From Gaoshiqia hydrogeniformans (GTDB lineage: Bacteria; Bacteroidota; Bacteroidia; Bacteroidales; Prolixibacteraceae), in assembly GCF_049347105.1 (NCBI RefSeq), contig NZ_CP186334.1, forward strand, positions 3,286,001 to 3,350,000: a stretch of 64,000 nucleotides of DNA. The letters run 5' to 3'. The translations under genes and the position numbers were made by a program. Below, piece by piece: positions 17,734-26,411 of the stretch. The stretch's first letter is position 1. Every line of letters begins with the position of its first letter. The notes below the pieces were generated by a model, which was not told the origin of the DNA, did no database searches, and saw only the letters and a program-made list of their open reading frames with translations.

Positions 17734-18945
17734 ATGGAATTTAAGAAAAGACTGCAAAATTTAGAAGATAGATATCGGGCGGTTATCACTAAAAAGAATA
17801 CGCCGGAAGAATTGTCGAACGGTATTTTTGTGCGCTATGAAAATCCGGTTCTGACAAGAGACCATGCTCCGGTTTTTTGGCGTTACGATTTGAATCCCGA
17901 AACCAACCCGATGTTGCTTGAACGCATTGGCATTAACGGGACATTCAATGCCGGGGCCATAAAATTCAACGGTGGATATATCCTGCTAGTGAGGGTGGAA
18001 GGTAATGACCGGAAATCATTCTTTGCAATTGCAGAAAGCCCTAATGGAATTGATAATTTCAAATTCTGGGACTTCCCAATAACATTATCTGAAAACGATG
18101 AACCAGATGTTAATGTTTACGATATGCGGTTGACTGAACATGAAGACGGATGGATTTATGGTATTTTTTGTACCGAACGCAAAGACCCCGATGCCCCTGT
18201 CGGCGATTTGTCTTCGGCTGTGGCGGCTGCGGGGATAGTCAGGACGAAAGATTTAAAAGAATGGGAACGTTTGCCCGACCTGAAATCGAAAAGTCAACAG
18301 CGGAACGTTGTGTTGCACCCCGAATTTGTTGATGGGAAATATGCGTTGTATACCCGTCCGCAAGACGGGTTTATTGATGCTGGCAGTGGAGGGGGAGTTG
18401 GCTGGGCATTGGTTGACGATATGACCCATGCGGAAATAGAAAATGAGAAGATTATCAACTTTCGTCAGTATCATACCATCAAAGAGTTGAAAAATGGAGA
18501 AGGCCCTGCCCCGATCAAAACAGAAAAAGGGTGGCTTCATTTGGCCCATGGAGTCAGAGGTTGTGCTGCCGGGCTGAGGTATGTGCTTTATTTGTATATG
18601 ACCGACCTGCAGGATCCATCGAAACAAATTGCCGAGCCCGCTGGATATTTTATCGCTCCCATGGGAGAAGAACGACTCGGAGATGTATCGAATGTGTTGT
18701 TCTCGAACGGATGGATACTAGACGATGACGGCACCGTATTTATTTACTACGCTTCGTCGGATACCAGGATGCACGTCGCAACTTCAACGATCGAAAAACT
18801 GGTCGACTATTGCCTGAACACTCCGGAAGATGGTTTGCGGTCTGCCACTTCGGTCGAAACACTTAAAAAGCAAATTGAAAGAAATCTCGCATTAATTGCT
18901 GAAAAGGACGAAAAAAGGATTTCTTTGGAGATGAATTCCCATTGA
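17734..18945 (+). CDS. GH130 4-O-beta-D-mannosyl-D-glucose phosphorylase
   Basis: The enzyme converts mannosyl-1,4-glucose plus phosphate to alpha-mannose-1-phosphate and glucose in the cytoplasm. It has no signal peptide. From the ATG at 17734 it is 403 aa, close to the family length. The five-bladed propeller motifs GTFNAGAI, VYDMRLT, RTKDLKEWERL, HPEFVDGKYALYTRPQ and KTEKGWLHLAHGV are visible. Counted from this start, the Asp in VYDMRL is residue 130, matching the general acid known as Asp131 in the Bacteroides fragilis enzyme. This is the main reason for preferring 17734 over the ATG at 17644, which would add 30 unusual residues. The symporter and epimerase genes directly downstream complete the known mannobiose pathway. 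Confidence 0.9.
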   Translation: MEFKKRLQNLEDRYRAVITKKNTPEELSNGIFVRYENPVLTRDHAPVFWRYDLNPETNPMLLERIGINGTFNAGAIKFNGGYILLVRVEGNDRKSFFAIAESPNGIDNFKFWDFPITLSENDEPDVNVYDMRLTEHEDGWIYGIFCTERKDPDAPVGDLSSAVAAAGIVRTKDLKEWERLPDLKSKSQQRNVVLHPEFVDGKYALYTRPQDGFIDAGSGGGVGWALVDDMTHAEIENEKIINFRQYHTIKELKNGEGPAPIKTEKGWLHLAHGVRGCAAGLRYVLYLYMTDLQDPSKQIAEPAGYFIAPMGEERLGDVSNVLFSNGWILDDDGTVFIYYASSDTRMHVATSTIEKLVDYCLNTPEDGLRSATSVETLKKQIERNLALIAEKDEKRISLEMNSH

Positions 18946-18994
18946 TGTGGCGCTTTGCATAAGGGGAAATGAAATAGGACAACAATTTTAAACT

Positions 18995-20371
18995 ATGACG
19001 AACGAAAAACTAAAGCTGAAAGAAAAGATCGGGTATGGATTTGGCGATGCCGCATCCTCGATGTTTTGGAAACTGTTTTCGATGTACCTGATGTTCTTTT
19101 ATACCGACATATTCGGCATTTCCGCTGCTGTGGTCGGTACAATGTTCTTAATTACGCGTATCTGGGACGCCGCATTCGATCCGGTAGTGGGAGTGATTGC
19201 CGACCGCACCAGTTCCCGATGGGGAAAATTCCGCCCGTTTTTGTTGTGGGGGGCTGTTCCCTTCGGAGCTGCCGGGGTTTTAACATTCACTACGCCTTCA
19301 TTCGGCCCGTTGGGAAAGATCGTTTACGCCTACATCACCTATTCTATTATGATGATGTTGTATTCGCTGGTAAATGTGCCATACGCATCGTTGCTTGGCG
19401 TAATGTCCGATGATGGAAAAGAACGCACGGCTTTATCATCGTACCGTATGGTTTTTGCTTTTGCCGGGAGCATTTTGGTTTTGGCCATGATCAATCCTTT
19501 GGTTGCGCTGTTTGGGGGAAACCATGCCGGACACGAATCACGGGCATGGCAGTTGTCGGTTATGGTGTTTGCCGTCATTGCGGCTGTTTTGTTTTATTTC
19601 ACTTTTGCATGGACGAAAGAACGGGTAAGGCCGATCAAAGTCGACAGAGTCAGTTTGAAAAGCGATGTGAAAGACTTGCTGGCCAACCGCCCCTGGTGGA
19701 TTTTGCTTGGCTCGGGCATTGCAGCCCTCATTTTTAACTCGATCAGGGATGGAGCTGCTATCTACTATTTTAAATACTTTGTGCAACGGCAGGATTTGGT
19801 TTCACTCTTTCTGGTGCTGGGGCAGGCTTCCAATATCATTGGGATTATTTTCGTTACCCCGTTGGCCAATCGTTTCGGGAAAAAGAGGACATACTTGTAT
19901 GCAATGGCTATAGCCACAATGTTGAGTGTTGCTTTTTATTGGATGAATGCTGAAAATATAATCCTCATTATTGTGCTGCAATGTTTGATCAGCATCTGTG
20001 CCGGAAGTATTTTTCCTCTTTTATGGTCGATGTATGCCGACATTGCCGATTATTCAGAGTACAAAACAGGCCGCCGTGCAACCGGTTTGATCTTTTCTTC
20101 GTCGTCCATGTCGCAAAAATTCGGGTGGACGCTCGGTGGCGCGCTTACCGGGTGGCTCCTGGCCATTTATGGGTTCAAGGCGAATGTGGTGCAAACAGAA
20201 GAAGTGCAGTCGGGCATCCGGATGATGTTGAGTCTTTTTCCTGCAATAGGGACGATTCTTTCTGTTCTCTTTATTTCTATCTATCCGCTGGATGAGCGCA
20301 AAATGGAAGAAATTACGGGGGCGTTGGCAGCCCAACGAGACGAAACTCCTCCACAAACAGTTACCGAATAA
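18995..20371 (+). CDS. GPH-family (MelB-like) sugar:cation symporter, probable mannobiose importer
   Basis: The protein is 458 aa with about 12 transmembrane segments. The N-terminal motif KEKIGYGFGDAASSMFWK and the cytoplasmic-loop motif DRTSSRWGKFRPF are classic for glycoside-pentoside-hexuronide symporters of the MFS superfamily. It would carry mannobiose or manno-oligosaccharides from periplasm to cytoplasm. The gene lies between the GH130 phosphorylase and the epimerase and shares one base with the epimerase start codon, so translation is probably coupled. The same arrangement is known from the B. fragilis mannan operon. Confidence 0.92.
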   Translation: MTNEKLKLKEKIGYGFGDAASSMFWKLFSMYLMFFYTDIFGISAAVVGTMFLITRIWDAAFDPVVGVIADRTSSRWGKFRPFLLWGAVPFGAAGVLTFTTPSFGPLGKIVYAYITYSIMMMLYSLVNVPYASLLGVMSDDGKERTALSSYRMVFAFAGSILVLAMINPLVALFGGNHAGHESRAWQLSVMVFAVIAAVLFYFTFAWTKERVRPIKVDRVSLKSDVKDLLANRPWWILLGSGIAALIFNSIRDGAAIYYFKYFVQRQDLVSLFLVLGQASNIIGIIFVTPLANRFGKKRTYLYAMAIATMLSVAFYWMNAENIILIIVLQCLISICAGSIFPLLWSMYADIADYSEYKTGRRATGLIFSSSSMSQKFGWTLGGALTGWLLAIYGFKANVVQTEEVQSGIRMMLSLFPAIGTILSVLFISIYPLDERKMEEITGALAAQRDETPPQTVTE

Positions 20372-21579
20372 TGCTAGGACAAATACTGAATAGCTTAAAA
20401 GACGAGATGAAACCTGATCTTGTCGACAATATCCTCCCATACTGGATGAACAGGATGCCTGATCGGAGTAATGGAGGTTTTTACGGACAAATAACCGGAG
20501 AAGAACAGATCATAGAGCAAGCAAACAAGGGCGGGATATTGAATGCCCGTATTCTCTGGAGTTTCTCAGCTACTTATAACGACCTGAAAAATCCGGAATA
20601 TCTGGAGATGGCCAATCGCGCCTGCAATTATATCATCAATCATTTTTTTGATGAAAAACACGGTGGGACCTACTGGAGCCTCCGTTGCGACGGGCAGCCG
20701 CACGACACAAAAAAGCAGATATATTCGCAGTCTTTTTTTATTTACGCTCTGGCAGAATATTACCGCGCAACCCGATTCAGTCAAAGCCTCGAAAAGGCTG
20801 TTGAGCTGTTTCATTTGATTGAAAAATTCAGCTTTGATAAAACCCGAAATGGTTATTTCGAGGCGTTCAGTCGTGAATGGCAGCCGCTTGAGGACCTCCG
20901 TTTGAGCGAAAAGGATGCCAATGAAAGCAAAACCATGAACACGCATTTGCACATTCTTGAAGCCTATACTAACCTGTATCGGGTATGGAAAGACAAAACG
21001 TTGGAAACTCAACTCGAAAACCTGGTTCGTTTGTTTCTCGACCGGATTGTGGATTCGGGAACTTTTCATCTGAACTTGTTTTTTGACGATGACTGGACGT
21101 GCAAATCGAACATTATTTCCTATGGGCACGATATTGAGGCTTCGTGGCTGATTTACGAAGCAGCCGAGGTATTGGGTAAACGAGAATTACTGGAAAAAAC
21201 AAAGTGGGTCTGCGAAAGGATCGTAAAGGCTTCGATGGAAGGTTTGCAGGACGACGGTAGCCTGATCTACGAAAAGGATTCAAAAACGGGGTATCTTGAT
21301 GCCAACAGGCATTGGTGGGTTCAGGCAGAGGCGGTTGTCGGGTTCCTGAACATGTATGAGTTGACGCACGAAAAGGTTTATATTGAAAAAGCTTCAGCTT
21401 GCTGGCAGTATATCAAAAACAACCTGGTCGATCCCCGGAACGGGGAGTGGTTCTGGAGTATTTCCCGTGACGGCGTGGTTAATCGCAGAGACGACAAAGC
21501 CGGGTTTTGGAAATGCCCGTATCATAACTCTCGCACCTGTTTGGAAATAATTAAGAGGGTAGAAAGGTTGATCAAGTAA
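20371..21579 (+). CDS. Cellobiose/mannobiose 2-epimerase (AGE superfamily)
   Basis: The protein is 402 aa, the family length, with an (alpha/alpha)6-barrel pattern and no signal peptide. It epimerises the reducing-end mannose of mannobiose to glucose, producing the mannosylglucose used by the GH130 enzyme. His253 in YGHDIEASWL and His385 in CPYHNSRTC fall where the catalytic His243 and His374 of the Ruminococcus albus enzyme are expected. His314 in HWWVQAE is also conserved. The ATG overlaps the symporter stop codon by one base. It is the last gene of the mannan locus; the next gene is convergent. Confidence 0.92.
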   Translation: MLGQILNSLKDEMKPDLVDNILPYWMNRMPDRSNGGFYGQITGEEQIIEQANKGGILNARILWSFSATYNDLKNPEYLEMANRACNYIINHFFDEKHGGTYWSLRCDGQPHDTKKQIYSQSFFIYALAEYYRATRFSQSLEKAVELFHLIEKFSFDKTRNGYFEAFSREWQPLEDLRLSEKDANESKTMNTHLHILEAYTNLYRVWKDKTLETQLENLVRLFLDRIVDSGTFHLNLFFDDDWTCKSNIISYGHDIEASWLIYEAAEVLGKRELLEKTKWVCERIVKASMEGLQDDGSLIYEKDSKTGYLDANRHWWVQAEAVVGFLNMYELTHEKVYIEKASACWQYIKNNLVDPRNGEWFWSISRDGVVNRRDDKAGFWKCPYHNSRTCLEIIKRVERLIK

Positions 21580-21661
21580 GCAGGGATGGAATTAATATCC
21601 GATGAGTTGATCCTCTTTGTCTTGCGTTTTTTGATACAGATGATAGGGACAGGTTTTTCCC

Positions 21662-22234
21662 TCACCTGTAAAAGTTCATCTCTTCGAGGTATTGATAGGC
21701 TTTGGGTGGAATGAAATGACGGATGTCTTTTCCGGCGGCAAGAGATTCCCGGATAAATGAGGCCGATATTTCCATAAGCGGGGCGTTAACCAGCTGTATG
21801 TGCGGGTGAAAATCTTTTTCCTGTAAGCTACACCCGGGACGGGGATAGACCAAAATCCGGTAGTTGGCCAGAATCTGGTCGTGGTTTTTCCATTTGTGAA
21901 AACTATCCAGGTTGTCGCCGCCCATGATCAGGAAAAACTCGTGCTTCGGGTGTTTTTCCTGTAAGTAGGCGAGCGTGTCGATGGTGTATGAAGGTTTCGG
22001 GAGCCGGAACTCGATGTCGGTCACGCGAAACCTAAAATCGTCGTGAATCGCGCGGTTTACCAATTCGAGCCGCTGGTAATCATCCAGCAGGTTCTTTTTG
22101 TTTTTATGAGGGCTGTGCGGCGAAACAACAAACCACACCTGATCAATTTCGGTGAACTCGACCATATAATTGGCAATGGCTAAATGGCCAATGTGAATGG
22201 GGTTGTATGTTCCGAAATAAAGTCCGACCTTCAT
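21662..22234 (-). CDS. nadD: Nicotinate-nucleotide adenylyltransferase
   Basis: The protein is 190 aa. It transfers AMP to nicotinate mononucleotide in NAD biosynthesis, in the cytoplasm. The nucleotidyltransferase motif GTYNPIHIGH lies at residues 8-17, and the C-terminal motif is ISASFIR. It is the last gene of the minus-strand yicC-gmk-nadD unit, 25 bp after gmk. This order is common in Bacteroidota. Confidence 0.95.
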   Translation of the reverse strand: MKVGLYFGTYNPIHIGHLAIANYMVEFTEIDQVWFVVSPHSPHKNKKNLLDDYQRLELVNRAIHDDFRFRVTDIEFRLPKPSYTIDTLAYLQEKHPKHEFFLIMGGDNLDSFHKWKNHDQILANYRILVYPRPGCSLQEKDFHPHIQLVNAPLMEISASFIRESLAAGKDIRHFIPPKAYQYLEEMNFYR

Positions 22235-22259
22235 GGGAAAGGTGATTATTATTTGAAGT

Positions 22260-22826
22260 TTACTGCTGAATGAAATCGGTCACCAGTTTATCGGCATTTG
22301 CCAGGGTAACCGCCAGCTCCTGGCTGATCAGGACGGTGTCGAAGTTCGGTGCAAAACTGAGTTCGTATTCGGATTTTTGGAGCCGTTTCTCGATCACCTC
22401 GGGTGAATCGGTCGAACGCCCAACCAGGCGGTTACGCAGTTCTTCGATCGACGGCGGTTGGACAAATACCGCAAGGGCTTCATCTTTGTAGTATTTTTTG
22501 ATGTTTATGCCGCCAATCACATCCACATCAAAAATAACATGCCGCCCCTTGTTCCGGATCCGGTCTACTTCCGATTTGAGGGTTCCGTAGCAGATTCCGG
22601 GGTACACTTCTTCCCATTCCAGGAATTCATCGTTCGCAACCTTTTGTTTGAATTCTTCCGGACTTAGAAAGTAGTAGTCAACGCCGTGTGTTTCGGTGTG
22701 CCGTGGCGCCCTGCTGGTTGCCGAAATCGAAAATTCCAGGTTGAAATCCTGTTGCAGCAGGTGTTTTACAATGGTGGTTTTTCCTGCTCCCGACGGCGCT
22801 GAAAAAATGATTAACTTCCCTTTCAT
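22260..22826 (-). CDS. gmk: Guanylate kinase
   Basis: The protein is 188 aa, the usual size. It phosphorylates GMP to GDP. The P-loop SAPSGAGKTT is at residues 9-18, and the GMP-binding segment contains SRAPRHTETHGVDYYF. It starts 11 bp after yicC ends and is clearly co-transcribed with yicC and nadD. Confidence 0.96.
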   Translation of the reverse strand: MKGKLIIFSAPSGAGKTTIVKHLLQQDFNLEFSISATSRAPRHTETHGVDYYFLSPEEFKQKVANDEFLEWEEVYPGICYGTLKSEVDRIRNKGRHVIFDVDVIGGINIKKYYKDEALAVFVQPPSIEELRNRLVGRSTDSPEVIEKRLQKSEYELSFAPNFDTVLISQELAVTLANADKLVTDFIQQ

Positions 22827-22837
22827 TCCATGTGGGT

Positions 22838-23713
22838 TTACAAAACATTCAGTAATTGTTCCTTGATCCGTTCAAGAGAATCTTTCATTTGCACAACAAT
22901 TCGCTGGATGTTGCTTTCGTTCGCTTTACTCCCGATGGTATTGATTTCCCGCCCGATTTCCTGAGCGATAAATCCCAGTTTCTTGCCAACATCCTGACTG
23001 CTCTCCAGCGTTTCCAGAAAATAGTCGCAATGGTTGATCAGCCGGACTTTTTCTTCATTCATATCCAGTTTTTCCAGGTAATAGATCAGTTCCTGTTCAA
23101 ACCGGTTTTTGTCCATGTTCCCGTTGAGGTTGATTTCATTAAGCCCATCCAGAATGCGGGCTTTAACGTTTTCAATGCGTTGCTCCTCAAATGGGGTAAC
23201 TTGCGTTAATAATTGCTGGATATCGGCAATGTTGGCGCGAATATCGTTTTCGAGCGCTTTCCCTTCCTGTATCCTGAATTGATCCAGCGCCCGGATGACC
23301 GACCTGATCTGGGCAAAAATGTTTTCCCATTCCTGTTCATCCGGTTCTTCATAAACGGTTTTAACAGCGTCAGGAAGACGCATGACCGATTGCATGATCT
23401 TTTCGGAGACCGGCAGACCCAGGTTTTTCTGAATACTGCTTAGCTGGTTGAAATATGCCGTAACAATATTTTCATTGATGACTGAGTTACTTTCAGTTCC
23501 CAGGTTTTCGATGTACAGCGAAAAATCAATTTTGCCCCGGAGAAGCTTCTCTGAAATTTCTTTTCGAATCACAATGTCTTTTTCCCGGTAAAGCATAGGT
23601 AACCGCGAATTGATATCCAGTTGTTTACTGTTTAATGATTTCAATTCGAGCGTAATCTTCTTATTTCCGCTTTCAAATTCGGCTTTTCCATAGCCGGTCA
23701 TCGATTTAATCAT
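22838..23713 (-). CDS. yicC: YicC-family endoribonuclease-like protein
   Basis: The protein is 291 aa. The N terminus MIKSMTGYGKAEFE and the C terminus (NTIGSKANESNIQRIVVQMK) are diagnostic of the YicC family, whose E. coli member has endoribonuclease activity. The middle is helical and probably coiled-coil. It is first in the yicC-gmk-nadD operon and has a good -7 box 24 bp upstream. Confidence 0.95.
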   Translation of the reverse strand: MIKSMTGYGKAEFESGNKKITLELKSLNSKQLDINSRLPMLYREKDIVIRKEISEKLLRGKIDFSLYIENLGTESNSVINENIVTAYFNQLSSIQKNLGLPVSEKIMQSVMRLPDAVKTVYEEPDEQEWENIFAQIRSVIRALDQFRIQEGKALENDIRANIADIQQLLTQVTPFEEQRIENVKARILDGLNEINLNGNMDKNRFEQELIYYLEKLDMNEEKVRLINHCDYFLETLESSQDVGKKLGFIAQEIGREINTIGSKANESNIQRIVVQMKDSLERIKEQLLNVL

Positions 23714-23736
23714 GTGCTGATTTTTTTAATTGAGCT

Positions 23737-23744
23737 CAAAGGTA
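23737..23744 (-). promoter_or_regulatory. -7 promoter box for yicC-gmk-nadD
   Basis: On the minus strand this reads TACCTTTG, an exact match to the Bacteroidota -7 consensus TAnnTTTG. It lies 23 bp before the yicC start codon. A TTG that could serve as the -33 element lies 25 bp upstream (23770-23772), slightly too far and inside the neighbouring terminator stem. Confidence 0.6.
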
Positions 23745-23760
23745 TACCAATTTTATTTCA

Positions 23761-23799
23761 GAAAAAAGACAACCGGAATCTTCGTTGAATCCGGTTGTC
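23761..23799 (-). terminator. Intrinsic terminator of the VWA-protein gene
   Basis: Positions 23768-23777 (GACAACCGGA) pair perfectly with 23790-23799 (TCCGGTTGTC), a 10-bp stem with a 12-nt loop. On the minus strand the stem is followed by six T. It lies 37 bp after the VWA gene stop. Confidence 0.85.
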
Positions 23800-23835
23800 C
23801 TGGAGTAATATCGTATTGGCAATAAATTGGGCGAT

Positions 23836-25680
23836 CTAATTGTGCGACCGCGCCTGACTTAAACTTTTAGTGACTTCAATCAATCGTACAAACTCCCCGC
23901 GATAACCTTCTTCATCCTGATCACGGGCGTTTTTAGCCAGTTCTTCAACCTGCTTGTATGTTAAGGCTCCGAGGTATTCCGAATTTCGGAGCAACATGCC
24001 AAATCCGGCCACCGCTGAAGCAAAACGGATATTTTCCGAAGAATTCCTTAGCGGACTAACTTTTGCCGGAACGATCTGATCAATCGGGTAACTTGTATCT
24101 CCGTCGGGTAATTTGTAGCGTGTTTTTACCGTCACCAGTTCATCGGTATAGTTATTTTCGGATTGCTTCCGGCTGACCTGGTATTTCAGTTCATCTGTTC
24201 CCGGAACTTTTTCTTTGGAACCGGCCGGAATTAACTCGTATAAGGCAGTTACAGAATGGCCCATGCCCATTTCACCGGCGTCTTTTTTATCATCTTTAAA
24301 GTCTTCGTTGTTTAATAAGCGATTCTCATAGCCAATCAGCCGGTATGCTTTTACGTGTTGCGGGTTGAATTCCAGTTGCAGTTTCACATCTTTGGCCACA
24401 GTAAACAATGTGCCGCCAAACTCTTTGACCAGTACTTTACGCGCTTCCTGCAGGTTGTCGATATACGCGTAGTTTCCGTTCCCTTTGTCGGCAATGGTTT
24501 CCATCTTGTCATCTTTGTAATTGCCCATTCCAAATCCTAAGACAGTCATGAAAATGCCCGATTCTCTTTCGATTTCCACGAATCGTTCCAATTCTGAAGT
24601 ACCGGATACCCCTACGTTAAAATCGCCGTCGGTAGCCAGAATGATCCGGTTATTTCCTTCCGGGATGAAGTTTTCACGGGCAATTTTGTAAGCTAGTTTC
24701 AGTCCGGCGCCGCCCGCCGTTGATCCGCCTGCTTCCAGTTTATCGATTGCTGAAAGAATGCTTTGTTTTTGATTGCCCGTTGTTGAGTTCAAGACAACTC
24801 CGGCAGCTCCGGCATACACCACGATTGCTACCCGGTCGTCGGGGCGGAGTTCGTTCACCAACAGGTTCATCGACGATTTTACCAATGGTAATTTGTTAGG
24901 CGCTTGCATGGAGGCCGATACATCGATTAAAAACACCAGGTTCGATGATGGTAAGGCAGCTTTGTCAATTTCTTTTGCCTGAAGACCGACCATCAGCAGG
25001 TAATGATCGGAACTCCACGGACAGTGGGTCAGTTCCGTATTGATCGAGTAGGGTTTGTCTGCTTCCGGTTTTTCGTACTTGTAACTGAAGTAGTTGATCA
25101 TTTCTTCAATCCTGACTGCATCAACGGGGGGCATTTGGCCCAGATTTAAAAACCGGCGTACATTGGTGTACGATGCCTGGTCAACATCAATGGAAAAGGT
25201 CGACAGCGGATTGTTGATAACATCTTTGAAGCCGCTTTCGTGGATGGTACTGTAATTTTCGGTGTTAAATTCCGGGCGGGTATAGTAAGCCGGAGCAACG
25301 GCATACGAAACTGAGCCGGTCGTGCTTGCTCTTTTTTTTGCACCAAAACCTACCACAATACATTCATTTAAGACCTCAGCATCTTCAACGATTATTAGTT
25401 CCTGAGTTAATATAACCGGTATAAAATTTCGGTTGTTTACCGGCAGTTTCTTTGTTTGATAACCCTTCGCTGAGAAAATAAGCGTATCAGTTCCAACGGC
25501 CTGAATACTGAAACTACCATCGGCTGTGGTCTGTGAACTGATGGATTTAAGGAGAACGCTAATAGATACCTGCGGCAAAGCCCGGCCTGTTTCGTCTGTT
25601 ACTTTTCCTTTTACCGGGAGTTGCGCCATTCCGGAGATTGACAGTAAAAGCGCCAGTGTGATCATGGTTGGATTTTTCAT
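23836..25680 (-). CDS. VWA-domain protein (YfbK-like, DUF3520) with carboxypeptidase-regulatory-like domain and SusC-type TonB-box segment
   Basis: The protein is 614 aa with a signal peptide (residues 1-19, ending GMAQ). Residues about 22-95 form a carboxypeptidase-regulatory-like beta-sandwich. About 98-128 contains LNECIVVGFGAKKR then TGSVSYAV, closely matching the TonB-box segment of SusC proteins although no plug or barrel follows. About 155-225 is the VWA N-terminal domain. About 240-415 is a von Willebrand factor A domain with an intact MIDAS motif (DVSAS), and about 430-605 is a DUF3520-like C-terminal domain. The function is unknown. It is exported, probably periplasmic or outer-membrane associated, and is transcribed divergently from the sigma/anti-sigma pair 128 bp away, which suggests a shared circuit. 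Confidence 0.88.
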   Translation of the reverse strand: MKNPTMITLALLLSISGMAQLPVKGKVTDETGRALPQVSISVLLKSISSQTTADGSFSIQAVGTDTLIFSAKGYQTKKLPVNNRNFIPVILTQELIIVEDAEVLNECIVVGFGAKKRASTTGSVSYAVAPAYYTRPEFNTENYSTIHESGFKDVINNPLSTFSIDVDQASYTNVRRFLNLGQMPPVDAVRIEEMINYFSYKYEKPEADKPYSINTELTHCPWSSDHYLLMVGLQAKEIDKAALPSSNLVFLIDVSASMQAPNKLPLVKSSMNLLVNELRPDDRVAIVVYAGAAGVVLNSTTGNQKQSILSAIDKLEAGGSTAGGAGLKLAYKIARENFIPEGNNRIILATDGDFNVGVSGTSELERFVEIERESGIFMTVLGFGMGNYKDDKMETIADKGNGNYAYIDNLQEARKVLVKEFGGTLFTVAKDVKLQLEFNPQHVKAYRLIGYENRLLNNEDFKDDKKDAGEMGMGHSVTALYELIPAGSKEKVPGTDELKYQVSRKQSENNYTDELVTVKTRYKLPDGDTSYPIDQIVPAKVSPLRNSSENIRFASAVAGFGMLLRNSEYLGALTYKQVEELAKNARDQDEEGYRGEFVRLIEVTKSLSQARSHN

Positions 25681-25808
25681 GACTTAAAATTTTTGAGTTA
25701 ATATTTGCAGATAGGATGCAGGCCGGAAAAGGATTCCATAAAAAATTCAGATTTTTTTATACAAAAAGATGTACTTTTAGTCTCACACACTAAAAATATG
25801 CTGACCGT

Positions 25809-26411
25809 TTGTTCCTGAAATCGAAACATAAAACAGATCTGACAGATGAAGAAATCGTTCTTCAATATAAAAGGGGAAATGATCAGGAGTTGCTGGCTCA
25901 TCTGTATGGCAGGTATGTGACGCTGGTTTTCGGACTCTGCCTGAAGTATTTTTCCGACCGGGAACAATCGAAGGATCTGGTGATGCAAATTTTTGAAAAA
26001 CTGGCTGTTGACCTACACCGGCACGAGGTCCGGCAGTTTCGAAGCTGGCTGTATGTGACCAGTAAAAATCATTGTTTGATGGAGTTGCGAAAACGGGAAT
26101 CGCTGAGAAAGCGGGAAAAGGATTGGGTGGAAAAACAGGCCGGTTTTGTGGAATTTCAACATCAGACGCATCCCATTGAAGACGGTGTGGATTTACAGTT
26201 GAACGAGGCATTGCGGGATTGTCTCAATCGCCTGAAAGAGGAACAACGGCAATGCCTGCATTGGTTTTATTACGAAAGTAAAAGCTACCGGGAAATTACC
26301 GGTTTAACCGGACTGGAAGAACAAAAAGTAAAAAGTTTGCTGCAAAACGGGAAACGAAATTTGAAAATTTGTTTGGAGAAAAAACATGTCGGCTCAGAAA
26401 TCATATCATGA
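25809..26411 (+). CDS. Sigma-70 family (ECF-type) RNA polymerase sigma factor
   Basis: The protein is about 200 aa. Region 2 includes DEEIVLQYKRGNDQELLAHLYGRY and RSWLYVTSKNHCLMELRK. Region 4 includes LKEEQRQCLHWFYYESKSYREITG. The first plausible start is TTG at 25809; the ATG at 25798 is out of frame and stops after six codons, and no earlier in-frame ATG was seen. The 3' end overlaps the following anti-sigma-like gene by 26 bp, so the two are translationally coupled. Upstream, TACTTTTA at 25772-25779 matches the -7 box in seven of eight positions. Confidence 0.85.
   Translation: MFLKSKHKTDLTDEEIVLQYKRGNDQELLAHLYGRYVTLVFGLCLKYFSDREQSKDLVMQIFEKLAVDLHRHEVRQFRSWLYVTSKNHCLMELRKRESLRKREKDWVEKQAGFVEFQHQTHPIEDGVDLQLNEALRDCLNRLKEEQRQCLHWFYYESKSYREITGLTGLEEQKVKSLLQNGKRNLKICLEKKHVGSEIIS

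Noticed and set aside
21640..21662. AGGGA/TCCCT stem between the epimerase and nadD as a shared terminator
   Set aside because: A five-base stem without a convincing T-run on either strand.
25798..25818. ATG at 25798 as the start of the sigma factor
   Set aside because: It is out of frame and reaches a stop after six codons; the frame of the sigma factor begins with TTG at 25809.
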